DNA from: Verrucomicrobiia bacterium
Lineage (GTDB): Bacteria > Verrucomicrobiota > Verrucomicrobiia > Limisphaerales > UBA11358
Direction of reading: 5' to 3'
Length of the DNA: 39,888 nucleotides
Assembly (NCBI GenBank): GCA_030038175.1
Contig: JASHPN010000152.1
Location: forward strand, 1 to 39,888
The notes under the pieces were generated by a model. That model was not told where the DNA came from, did no database searches, and was given only the letters and a program-made list of their open reading frames with translations. This document shows positions 25,047-32,735 of the stretch, piece after piece. Positions within the stretch are counted from its first letter, which is position 1, and each line of letters begins with the position of its first letter. The position numbers and the translations under genes are program-made.

Positions 25047-25098
25047 GCGGACGACTGTCTGGATGTGCTAAAGAATAGCGCCAAATAGCATTCAATCA

Positions 25099-25120
25099 AA
25101 GTAGTGAAAATTGACGACAA
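25099..25120. promoter_or_regulatory. TGTCGTCAA-type regulatory site 1 (one half conserved)
   Basis: The minus strand reads TTGTCGTCAATTTTCAC, matching the left half and centre of the 22-bp dyad found at four other promoters; the right half (GACA) is not conserved. It lies 52 bp upstream of the lipoprotein ATG at 25046. Confidence 0.5.
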
Positions 25121-25130
25121 TTGCGTGGGC

Positions 25131-25370
25131 GCATCTCAATTTTTGACCAGGAAAAGAGGTGGAAGATGCCGCCCCTGACGGGGCTCGAGATTTGCGTGGG
25201 TTATTACTACAAAGATGTCGCGCCGACGGCGCTGGCAGTTTCCCATTAACCGTCCTATCGCCAGGTGCGAGCCCCGTTCAGGGGCGGAATAATTGTAAAA
25301 AACCGGGCAAAATGGCGAAAAGCCCCGTCAGGGGCGACATCGTCCGGTTACAGTCGCAAAAGATGGGTAC
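25131..25370 (+). repeat. Four-hairpin element, copy C (family 2)
   Basis: Same order as copy A: GCATCTCAATTTTTGA, GCCGCCCCTGACGGGGCTCG, TACTACAAAGATGTCGCGCC, GCCCCGTTCAGGGGCGGAAT, GCCCCGTCAGGGGCGACATC. The right end (GCAAAAGATGGGTAC) is a degraded inverted copy of the left. It fills most of the gap 25047-25534. After it, 25470-25500 carries a GTCCCGCTCAGAGCGGGACTA palindrome. Confidence 0.85.
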
Positions 25371-25534
25371 AATTATGGATCGGCCGTAACTGCGCAGGTA
25401 TTTTACTGGATCTTTTTGCGCAAGGACGCCCATTGTTTTTCGCTCGAAAATGGACGCTCCCTCACCAGCCGTCGTCCCGCTCAGAGCGGGACTATGGCCC
25501 GGCAGGCGGTCGCGGCTCGGTTGAGGGCGTCCAA

Positions 25535-27523
25535 TTACGGCAGGGGCGGGCCGACGATGGCGCGGTAAAAGCGCACGGAACCGGTCGCGGCAGAATCCTG
25601 CCACGTGAAGGGCATGGCGGGAAAATTAGTGATGAACGCCGCGCTCCATTGCGTCAGATTGGTGGAGACTTGAATTTCGTAATCCGGGCCGGTCTCGCCA
25701 CTGATTTGCATGGCGAATTGCCCGTTGCTGAACGAAACGGCGGTGAGGATGGGCGGAGTGTTGGTCTGCAGCGGAATGGCCAGCTCGGCCACGGTATAGG
25801 CCGGCAAAGTGACGCTCAATGAATTGCCGGACACAGAAATCATGTTGGTCGTTGGTGAAGAAATCGGGATATTTCCGTCCGCGCTCGAGGCGCTGAAATT
25901 GTTGGCGCCGAATTGAATTTGTGTCGCGGAACTTGCGAGATTTGCGTTTGGAATGGAAACGTTCACGGTCTGGCTGCCGGTCATGTTTTCGTTCAAAAGC
26001 AGGACGCCAATATTTCCGCTTTGCTGCACGGCGGCGTGAACGCGCAATCCCGTGGCGCTGGACGTCGCGCTGACAAGCTGGTCGCCGGGGCCGGCCATGG
26101 CGCGCGCCATTTGCACGGCGTAATAAACACAGCCGGGCATCGGCGGACTGTTGCCGCCCAGGTAGGTGTCGGCGCTCATTTCCAGCCAATCTATATTGGC
26201 CACGCCGAGTTCGAGCCAGGTGGCGTAGCTGTCGGCGGCAAACAGCGCGTTGACCGGGCCGGTGATGGGCTCGCCATTTTCGGCATTGGTGAGGCTCCCG
26301 GAATAGCCAAATTCCGTGATGAAGATTTGAACGTTCGTGGTGTCGGCGCGGTAGGCGGCGATTTCGTCCTTCAATCCGGCGGTGGATCCGTCGGTGTGCG
26401 CGCCCGTGCCGTTGACCATCGCCGGGTAAAGCGAAGCAGGGATGGGCAAGGTTTCGACGCCGTTGTCGAGGTCTCCGTTGTAGGGATAGGAATGGGCGAT
26501 GACGAAATCCATGTTGGTGGCGCACTGCATGAGCACCTGGTCGGTCCAGTGCTGTCCATCATAGCTGTCCCAACTGTAATCGTCGGGCGGCGTGGAAACG
26601 ACCGCGCCAATTTTTATGGTGGGATCAACGGCTTTCATCAGGATGGAAAAGTTCTTCAGGCATTTGCCGTAGGTGGCGGGGGAAAGGCTGGCATTGCCGT
26701 AGCGCCGATCGCTGGTGTACGGATACGGCACGGCATAATTGACAGAATAACCGTTGTCGCCGCCGGAGTCGTAATAACCGGAGCCGTAGGTCTCATTGCC
26801 GATTTCCCAGTATTTGATGCCGATGGGCGCTTTGCGGCCGATGCGCAGGAAATTATAGCCATCGTCCGTGGCCAGGGGCGTGGCGGCGCGCAGCATGGCC
26901 CAAAAACCGGCGGTCTTCCAATTGTTGCCCTGGGAATCGGAGCCGAGTGTGACGTCACTGGCCGTGCCGTAAATGTTCGTATTGGCATTGGCGTAGGCGA
27001 CCCAGGCGGCGGCCTCCGGCGGTTCCGCGTTGGTGGTTGGAAAAGTCATGCTGTCATCGGCGCTGCTGCTCCATTTTTGCCCGGAACCAAAATCCACAGT
27101 GATCAGCGCCTGGCATTGGGCATTGGTGAGCACGCGCACCCAACTGCCGAAGTCGCTATCGGTTCCCATGTAGCCATAATTGCCGCTCTCGCCGAACCAG
27201 GGGGACATGCCGTAGCCATTGCCGCTTCCGAGCGCGGGCCGGGACGCTGACCAGTGAAATACGTCCGCATAACCGCCGCCCGGATAGCGCATGACGCTGA
27301 TGCCGCCCTGGCTCAAATCGCCAGGCAAAGCCGAACTGCCAAAGTTATTGGCATAGACGGAGGTATGAATGCCGTACGCGGTGGCCGGCACGACGGCGAG
27401 GTTGCTTGAGACATTGACGGTGACATCGGCCGTGCCGGCGAGCGACGTGAGTTGGGCCAGGAACATCCAAAAGAGCAAGGATGCAATGATTATGGAAGGG
27501 CGGTGGTGTGCGATTGTAACCAT
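25535..27523 (-). CDS. Secreted clan GH-A glycoside hydrolase, GH51-like (alpha-L-arabinofuranosidase type)
   Basis: This 662-aa enzyme has a signal peptide (IIIASLLFWMFLAQLTSLAG). The TIM barrel follows (about 40-470), with the acid/base E244 in WEIGNETYG and the nucleophile E404 in IFITEFGYSG. A beta-sandwich (about 475-585) leads to a C-terminal module with YEIQVSTNLTQWSAAF and RFYRAIVGPPLP. The early stretch VMRYPGGGYADVFHW matches the RYPGG motif of GH51-type arabinofuranosidases and relatives. GH44 or GH39 remain possible. It would act outside the cytoplasm on arabinose-containing plant polymers. I chose the ATG at 27523 (MVTIAHHRPS); its first 34 bases overlap the end of the upstream pseudopilin gene, so the pair is coupled. 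Confidence 0.82.
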   Translation of the reverse strand: MVTIAHHRPSIIIASLLFWMFLAQLTSLAGTADVTVNVSSNLAVVPATAYGIHTSVYANNFGSSALPGDLSQGGISVMRYPGGGYADVFHWSASRPALGSGNGYGMSPWFGESGNYGYMGTDSDFGSWVRVLTNAQCQALITVDFGSGQKWSSSADDSMTFPTTNAEPPEAAAWVAYANANTNIYGTASDVTLGSDSQGNNWKTAGFWAMLRAATPLATDDGYNFLRIGRKAPIGIKYWEIGNETYGSGYYDSGGDNGYSVNYAVPYPYTSDRRYGNASLSPATYGKCLKNFSILMKAVDPTIKIGAVVSTPPDDYSWDSYDGQHWTDQVLMQCATNMDFVIAHSYPYNGDLDNGVETLPIPASLYPAMVNGTGAHTDGSTAGLKDEIAAYRADTTNVQIFITEFGYSGSLTNAENGEPITGPVNALFAADSYATWLELGVANIDWLEMSADTYLGGNSPPMPGCVYYAVQMARAMAGPGDQLVSATSSATGLRVHAAVQQSGNIGVLLLNENMTGSQTVNVSIPNANLASSATQIQFGANNFSASSADGNIPISSPTTNMISVSGNSLSVTLPAYTVAELAIPLQTNTPPILTAVSFSNGQFAMQISGETGPDYEIQVSTNLTQWSAAFITNFPAMPFTWQDSAATGSVRFYRAIVGPPLP

Positions 27524-28431
27524 GGCAAATCCGGGCCGGACGAGGCGTGGGGTTTTTGTATTTCCTGGCCGGCCCCCCCGTAAACGGGATGGTCGCGAAC
27601 CCAGGGATCGCTCCAAACGCGAGTTTCGGCATGGCCATCGCCAAAGGCCAGCGAAGTGCTTTCGCCGTGGTAACTGGCGGGAACGTCCTCCCATTGGGTA
27701 TTGCTATCGAGCAAGTTGACCCAAAAGAATCCGTCATTAATGGAGTCGCCGTGCTCGTCAATCATGACCCAGAGGTCCACCGGCCCGGGAAAGAGCATCT
27801 GGCTGACCGCCTGGTAAAGGCGATACGAGGTAACGCTTCCTCGCGGCCCTGAACCGGAAGTAATATTCCCGTTGCCGTCCGTCGTATTTCCGTTGAGATA
27901 TTCGGATTCCGAGGACCAGCCGTTCATCATGCTGTTCATCGAATAGCTCCGGACGCGTTGTCCAAAAGGCCCGGGCACGGTGTCGCCCGGGCATTTGAAA
28001 ACGGCGCACGTTTTGCCCACGTAATTGCCGAACAAACCCTGGTGGTCGGCCACGAGGCCGGGGCCATTGGTGACCGTGGTCGTTGGGTTCGCGTCCGCGG
28101 CCATATAATTTGCCAGGCCATCCCAACTGGGGCCGGTCTGCCAGGCGCCGGAACTGGTTGAAACGTTGGGAACCAGTTTTCCGCCGCAATCGTCGGGGTA
28201 CATGATCCAGGCATATCCCAATTGGCGCATGTTGTCCATGCATTGGACGCGCTGGGCCTTGAGCTGGGCCGAATGCAGCACCGGCATGAGCAAGGCGGCG
28301 AGAATAGCGATGATAGCGATGACAACGAGGAGTTCGACGAGGGTGAAGGCGGATTGCAGGTCGCGGATTGGGGATGGCGCAGAACAAGATTTTTCGGAGC
28401 GCGGCTGGGTGCGCAGCACCAGCCGCAGCAT
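27490..28431 (-). CDS. Type II secretion/type IV-like pseudopilin (DUF1559-like), copy 2
   Basis: About 313 aa from ATG 28431 (or GTG 28419, the position equivalent to copy 1). The leader ends at LQSA before the helix [20 protein letters not shown] (about 29-50), followed by HSAQLKAQRVQCMDNMRQLG. The globular domain carries AVFKCPGDTV, VMIDEHGDSINDGFFWVNLL and the LAFGDGHAETRVWSD end typical of the family. As in copy 1, the start lies inside a GGAGCGCGG-ended repeat and the linker from repeat to helix is nearly identical. It overlaps the glycosidase gene by 34 bp. The 260 bp to the LamG gene upstream hold the repeat. Confidence 0.84.
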   Translation of the reverse strand: MLRLVLRTQPRSEKSCSAPSPIRDLQSAFTLVELLVVIAIIAILAALLMPVLHSAQLKAQRVQCMDNMRQLGYAWIMYPDDCGGKLVPNVSTSSGAWQTGPSWDGLANYMAADANPTTTVTNGPGLVADHQGLFGNYVGKTCAVFKCPGDTVPGPFGQRVRSYSMNSMMNGWSSESEYLNGNTTDGNGNITSGSGPRGSVTSYRLYQAVSQMLFPGPVDLWVMIDEHGDSINDGFFWVNLLDSNTQWEDVPASYHGESTSLAFGDGHAETRVWSDPWVRDHPVYGGAGQEIQKPHASSGPDLPWLQSHTTALP

Positions 28432-28553
28432 GTTGCCCGCCGGACGACTTGCACATACGGTGCGGTTCATTGCTTGCGGACGTGCTGCGACTGATCCCGC
28501 CGTGCGGGACACCCGCCGTCGTTGTACGATGGCGCGGCAGGCAGTCGCGCTCC
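28396..28553 (-). repeat. GGAGCGCGG-ended element overlapping a pseudopilin start (family 1)
   Basis: A 158-bp unit nearly colinear with 24436-24593, bounded by GGAGCGCGGCTGGGTGCGC and GGCAGGCAGTCGCGCTCC. A further isolated right end (CAGTCGCGCTCC) follows at about 28632-28645. ATG 28431 and GTG 28419 of the pseudopilin lie inside it. Confidence 0.88.
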
Positions 28554-28690
28554 GACGGCGCGCGGCAAACCTTAGACGACCGTAAACCTTGCAACGATCT
28601 AAGATTTCGCCGCTGCGACTGGCTTTCAGCACAGTCGCGCTCCGTCGGATGGTCCTGCGGCCGGCTTCGGTCATAGTCCGGTTATGAGGA

Positions 28691-31393
28691 TTACCGTTGA
28701 ACCCGATAGAACATCCGCGGTGTTCCGGGAACGGGTTGGACGGTAAATGGCGATGTGGCTCCGGGCACGGGCAGGTAAGGTCCCAGGACATTGGTCGCGG
28801 AGACCAGCGCGCCCTCCGGCCAGTGCAGCACCAGGCCGCCGGCGGAGTTGGTGAAGGTGACCAACTCCCCCATGGCCGCAAAATAGATTTGATTAACCGT
28901 CGCGGCGGACAGGGCATTGGTAAAGATGGCGACGTCGCTCATATAAACGTTTGCGCCGTCATAGGCATCGCCCTGCGCCTCAGCCCAGGGATAACCGCCT
29001 CGCCCGAGCAGTATGGGAAAATCATTCTGGTAGCTGGTGCCCGGATAATTTGGATCCATGCTCGGCACGGTGGCGGTGGCGGAAGTCAGCGGGCCATTGC
29101 TGTTGCCCAGGTACATCGTAGCGCTATTGGACGCCGTCCAGACCATGGCCAGGAAGTACCAGCTATTGGTCGGCGGGAACAAGCCGCTGTACCAGTAGTA
29201 GCCGTAGAAAGGCGCGTCGGGATTTTCCGCGCCGCCACCCCAGCGATAACATAATTGGCCCGTCTGGGTCACGGCCCCCGACGAATTGGTTTCCTGGATG
29301 TAGCTCAAACCAAAAGCATTGCCATAGCCGCCATCGTTGTTGTCATCGCGGTTGAAGAGGAAGCCGGGTTCACCCCAGGGATTCTGATTGGGGGCGGGCG
29401 CATAGAGCCAGAGCATCCAGGTCAGGTTCGGGCCATAATTGGTCAAACCGGGAAGGTCCGCCCGGGCAAGGACTCCGTTATTGGGGATAAATAAGCCGAC
29501 ATGGTTGGCCGGGAATCCGGCGTAGGGGGCAGCCGGCTGATCCTGAAACACGCCGCCCAATACATAGTTGGTGCCAACGAGAACCAGATTCGTCGTGTCG
29601 AGGATGGATCCATCGTTGCCGCCAAAATAATCGTGCAGGTTGGTGGTTCCGTAATTTTCATCCAGACGCCAATAACCCCAGGGCGTGTTGCTCAGGACCA
29701 GCGCCGCATAGCCGCCCGCAGCCGGAACCATGGCGCTGAAGGGAACGGGAGCACTGTTGGTGGCCCCGTAGGGATTGGACACGTTAACAAAATAGCTGCC
29801 GGCGGCGCTGGTGGGAATCGGGGCGGTCAAAGTGTAGCTGGTGAAGCTGGCGTTGGTGGATTGGGTCAACAGCAGATTGGTGACGCCACCGCTGATTTGA
29901 TACCAGTTGTACGTAAAGGGCGGTGTCCCGATAACGCTCACATTGAAGGTAAAGGGAGCGGCGCCCGGCACGGAATACCGGCCACCCGGCTGCGGCGCGA
30001 CGACGATAATCGGGGCGCTGGGAGCGGTGATATTGAGATAAATCGGCGCACTGGTGACAATGAGCGTGGATCCCGATTCCCAGCCGTTGGAAAATGCCAG
30101 GTTATAATAACCGCTGTTGGCAATGACCGGACTTGGAAGCGCGAAGGTATTGCTGCCGAGGCCGGCGACATTCAGGGTCGCATTGCTGTTATAGAGCCAT
30201 TCGTACCAGCCGGCGGGCGGTGTGCTGTCTATGTTCGCAACCCCATTAAATGTGATCGGCGTGCCCTGGAAATAGGTGTTGGTAGGATTCGACGGAGTGA
30301 TCGTGGGCGGCTCGACTTCTTCGCCCAAAATCTCGGACCATGTGCTGGCCACGCGGATGCCGTCTATGGTGCAGGGATTGAAATGATTATTTCCATACAT
30401 CCAGACCAGGAGATAATCGAGGTTGACGGTGTTGGTGTAATAATAGATGGCGTCCCATCCAGTGGCGGGATTTGGGCTGGTGTCAACGGCAAAGGCCACC
30501 GTGTCCTGGCCGGAATAATTTTTAACGTCAATCTCCGTTGCGCCTCCAACCGAGGTGATAATCCGGCCCACGAGGATGCCGCCGATCATGTATTGGTCGC
30601 TGCTGTCTGAGGTCGGATAGCCGCTGGTATAACCTTCGCATTGATTGATGACGCCCGAACCGCTGCCGTCACCGGCATAGGCGCGGACATAGTACGGCCC
30701 GCCGGAATCGCCGGGATGTTCCGGATAGCCGGCCTGGCCGAGGGTGCCCGAGGTAATGTACGGCGTATCGCCGATGTCCGCGGAGCCGGTGAGGTTGGTG
30801 TATCCCGTGCCGTCGTAGGTGTTCTTAGCAACGGACCGGGTGACGCCGATGCCGATGAACGCAGAACCGGACGAATTGCCGTTGGCGAAACCGAGGCCAA
30901 ATCCCGCGTCGTCTTCTCCATATCCGTTGGTGCCGCCCACCGTGTAGAAAAAGGAACGTTTGACCCAGCGACAGGCGAAATAATTTGTGCTGCTGGAATT
31001 GAGATGGATCCACGAGGTGGATGCCATTAAGCGGGTGGCCCAGGTTCCGGAATCCCAGCCGTTGGTATTTGGCTGGGGCAGCATCAAACAACCGGGAACC
31101 GTCCACTCCACCGGCAGGTCGGGGTAGATATAATACAAATACTCAAAGGAATCGTTGAGGTTGTTGACCAGAAGGGCATTGGTGGCGTTTGGATCGGCGG
31201 GGTTCACGTTCCAGATGCCGAGCAGGCCGGAGGTGGTAGTTCCATTGCCCTGGCTTTGCAGAGGATAATAACCCTGGGCAACCTGGGTTCCGTTGGTGAC
31301 ATTGTCCCACAGTTCGCGCACGAACAAGGTGGCCCGCGATTGAATTGTGCCGGCGAGAATTAAAAGGATGGAAAGGGCAAAAATACGTTTCAT
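28691..31393 (-). CDS. Large secreted protein with Ig-like and LamG domains
   Basis: This 900-aa protein has a signal peptide (RIFALSILLILAGTIQSRAT). An N-terminal beta-rich domain (about 20-360; WIHLNSSSTNYFACRWVKRS, GGILVGRIITSVGG) is followed by an Ig-like domain (about 365-460, PPTITPSNPT) and a second one (about 465-575, GTPPFTYNWYQISGG). A LamG/concanavalin-like domain (about 580-830) opens with GYWRLDENYGTTN and contains NPWGEPGFLFNRDDNNDGGY. The C-terminus ends TNVLGPYLPVPGA...FYRVQR, like the tail of the glycosidase at 25535. It probably binds carbohydrate or cell-surface polymer; no catalytic motif is seen. I chose the ATG at 31393 because it opens the signal peptide. A 22-bp dyad sits 47 bp upstream. 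It heads the LamG-pseudopilin-glycosidase run. Confidence 0.85.
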   Translation of the reverse strand: MKRIFALSILLILAGTIQSRATLFVRELWDNVTNGTQVAQGYYPLQSQGNGTTTSGLLGIWNVNPADPNATNALLVNNLNDSFEYLYYIYPDLPVEWTVPGCLMLPQPNTNGWDSGTWATRLMASTSWIHLNSSSTNYFACRWVKRSFFYTVGGTNGYGEDDAGFGLGFANGNSSGSAFIGIGVTRSVAKNTYDGTGYTNLTGSADIGDTPYITSGTLGQAGYPEHPGDSGGPYYVRAYAGDGSGSGVINQCEGYTSGYPTSDSSDQYMIGGILVGRIITSVGGATEIDVKNYSGQDTVAFAVDTSPNPATGWDAIYYYTNTVNLDYLLVWMYGNNHFNPCTIDGIRVASTWSEILGEEVEPPTITPSNPTNTYFQGTPITFNGVANIDSTPPAGWYEWLYNSNATLNVAGLGSNTFALPSPVIANSGYYNLAFSNGWESGSTLIVTSAPIYLNITAPSAPIIVVAPQPGGRYSVPGAAPFTFNVSVIGTPPFTYNWYQISGGVTNLLLTQSTNASFTSYTLTAPIPTSAAGSYFVNVSNPYGATNSAPVPFSAMVPAAGGYAALVLSNTPWGYWRLDENYGTTNLHDYFGGNDGSILDTTNLVLVGTNYVLGGVFQDQPAAPYAGFPANHVGLFIPNNGVLARADLPGLTNYGPNLTWMLWLYAPAPNQNPWGEPGFLFNRDDNNDGGYGNAFGLSYIQETNSSGAVTQTGQLCYRWGGGAENPDAPFYGYYWYSGLFPPTNSWYFLAMVWTASNSATMYLGNSNGPLTSATATVPSMDPNYPGTSYQNDFPILLGRGGYPWAEAQGDAYDGANVYMSDVAIFTNALSAATVNQIYFAAMGELVTFTNSAGGLVLHWPEGALVSATNVLGPYLPVPGATSPFTVQPVPGTPRMFYRVQR

Positions 31394-31440
31394 ACGATGG
31401 TTGCGTGTGGCACACCATATCGAAAAGCACCCGAATTTGC

Positions 31441-31462
31441 ATGTCGTCAAAAATAATGACGC
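31441..31462. promoter_or_regulatory. TGTCGTCAA-type regulatory site 2
   Basis: The plus strand reads ATGTC-GTCAAAAATAAT-GACGC, a TGTC-N12-GACR dyad. It lies 47 bp upstream of the LamG-protein ATG at 31393. Confidence 0.6.
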
Positions 31463-31481
31463 TCTGTCGGTATAAAGCGGG

Positions 31482-31578
31482 CGGAAGGAATTGCGCGTCC
31501 GGAAAGGCGGCTGGCATACCAGTTGCGCCGCTGAACGCGGCGCTGACGGCGCAGCGCGCCGTCCCTACCACAAGAATG
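31482..31578. repeat. GGCAGGGACG-family element, partial copy (family 3)
   Basis: It shares AAAGCGGGCGGAAG, CAGTTGCGCCGCT and GCGGCGC...GCGCAGCG...CCGTCCCT with 17634-17772 in the same order. The left inverted end is missing. It ends a few bases before the stop of the minus-strand PEP-CTERM gene. Confidence 0.55.
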
Positions 31579-31589
31579 AGCCGGCCAGT

Positions 31590-32309
31590 TTAGCTCTTGC
31601 GTCCGCGGCGAATCAGCGCCAGCCCGCCCAGGCCGAGGCCCATCAAAGCCAGCGTGCCCGGCTCGGGCACGGATTGGACTAAAATGTCGTCAACATGGAA
31701 CGGCAAATCCGGCGCATAATTGCTGTTATACATGACGCCGAATCCAAATCCATTGAACGAGCCGGCTGCGATGGTATAGGGGATGGTGGCCTGATAAACT
31801 TCTTCGCCGTTGTCATCCTGGATGCCAAGGTCCGTCGTTGAGCTGGAGAAAAAGGTCCCGTAGTAGCCATCGGCACTGTACTGCAACAGGACGCCCAACT
31901 GGAAGTAGCCGCTGCTGCCGACTTCGTTGTCCGGAAGGGAAAAGTCCATAAGAAGGTTGCCGGAATACGCGACCGAAGTGTTTCCGGAGCACCCGGGATC
32001 GATCGCCGATAGAAACGCCGCATTGCCGCCCTCGCTGGGTGCGGCGGCGATCTCATTGAAGGAGCCGACACCCGATGCCCAGGTGATTGAAAGTGAACCG
32101 GATGTGCCTGTGCCGCCCGCGGCGGAAGTGTTGCCAAGGCCGTTAATCGTGCTGGTATCAGCGCTCCATAAGCCGTCGGCGGAGACCGTGCTGCCGGCAT
32201 TGGCAGACCATTGTGAAAAGTCGTTTTCGGTGGTGAAAAGGGTCTGGGCAGGAGCGCTTTGCAACGCGAATGCCACTATGCCAGCCGAGAATAATACAAG
32301 TTTCTTCAT
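31590..32309 (-). CDS. PEP-CTERM sorted secreted protein
   Basis: This 239-aa protein has a signal peptide (KKLVLFSAGIVAFALQSAPA), a beta-rich domain (about 24-205; FSQWSANAGSTVSADGLW, FQLGVLLQYSADGYYGTFF) and a C-terminal PEP-CTERM signal. The signal is SVPEPGTLALMGLGLGGLAL plus a basic RRGRKS end, processed by exosortase. No enzyme motif is visible; it is likely a surface or matrix protein. Codon use and style match the other secreted genes. It is transcribed alone, with a 22-bp dyad 60 bp upstream of the ATG, and is separated from the regulator gene by tandem repeats. Confidence 0.88.
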   Translation of the reverse strand: MKKLVLFSAGIVAFALQSAPAQTLFTTENDFSQWSANAGSTVSADGLWSADTSTINGLGNTSAAGGTGTSGSLSITWASGVGSFNEIAAAPSEGGNAAFLSAIDPGCSGNTSVAYSGNLLMDFSLPDNEVGSSGYFQLGVLLQYSADGYYGTFFSSSTTDLGIQDDNGEEVYQATIPYTIAAGSFNGFGFGVMYNSNYAPDLPFHVDDILVQSVPEPGTLALMGLGLGGLALIRRGRKS

Positions 32310-32369
32310 AGATTTTGCGATGTTTCTGTGAAATCGCTCAATATTATCCCTTTAAATGGCGTTTAAGTC

Positions 32370-32391
32370 ATGTCAACAAAATTGACGACAT
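32370..32391. promoter_or_regulatory. TGTCGTCAA-type regulatory site 3
   Basis: The plus strand reads ATGTC-AACAAAATTGAC-GACAT, a perfect ATGTC-N12-GACAT dyad with a nested GTCAA/TTGAC arm. It lies 60 bp upstream of the PEP-CTERM ATG at 32309. Confidence 0.65.
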
Positions 32392-32413
32392 CCGGGGGCG
32401 GGAGACAAAAATC

Positions 32414-32573
32414 GGAGCGCGGCTGTGTGCGATAGCACCAACCGCAGCGGCACGACGAAGCCTAAACCACCGTACTTCCTGCAAGCATCCCGGACGTGCG
32501 TGCTGCGACTGGTTCCGCAGACGGAACACCCGCCGTCGTTGTACTATGGCGCGGCAAGCAGTCGCGCTCCGGC
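32414..32573. repeat. GGAGCGCGG-ended element, tandem unit 1 (family 1)
   Basis: A 160-bp unit, duplicated head to tail with the next one with about three substitutions. It begins GGAGCGCGGCTGTGTGCGAT and ends CAGTCGCGCTCCGGC. Internal CGACGAAGCCTAAACCACCG is specific to this pair; the right part matches the 24436 and 28396 copies. Confidence 0.92.
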
Positions 32574-32733
32574 GGAGCGCGGTTGTGTGCGATAGCACCA
32601 GCCGCAGCGGCACGACGAAGCCTAAACCACCGTACTTCCTGCAAGCATCCCGGACGTGTGTGCTGCGACTGGTTCCGCAGACGGAACACCCGCCGTCGTA
32701 GTACTATGGCGCGGCAAGCAGTCGCGCTCCGGC
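32574..32733. repeat. GGAGCGCGG-ended element, tandem unit 2 (family 1)
   Basis: The second unit of the tandem, with period exactly 160 bp. Near identity to unit 1 implies a recent duplication. It ends 2 bp before the stop codon of the minus-strand response regulator, so it may serve as that gene's terminator region. Confidence 0.92.
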
Positions 32734-32735
32734 CT

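Noticed and set aside
19382-25370. CRISPR-like reading of the repeated GCCCC...GGGGC hairpins
   Set aside because: The arms are not evenly spaced units with unique spacers; the three copies are dispersed and one is inverted. No cas genes are present.
25913-27250. Long open frame (445 codons) on the plus strand opposite the GH51-like glycosidase
   Set aside because: It is antisense to a protein with signal peptide, catalytic Glu motifs and family phrases. The plus-strand translation is Gly/Val/Arg-rich with no domain, a usual effect of GC-rich codon bias.
31677-31698. A sixth TGTCGTCAA match (ATGTCGTCAACAT) near the 3' end of the PEP-CTERM gene
   Set aside because: It lies inside coding sequence (HVDDILVQ), is not upstream of any start, and lacks the AT-rich centre and N12 dyad spacing.
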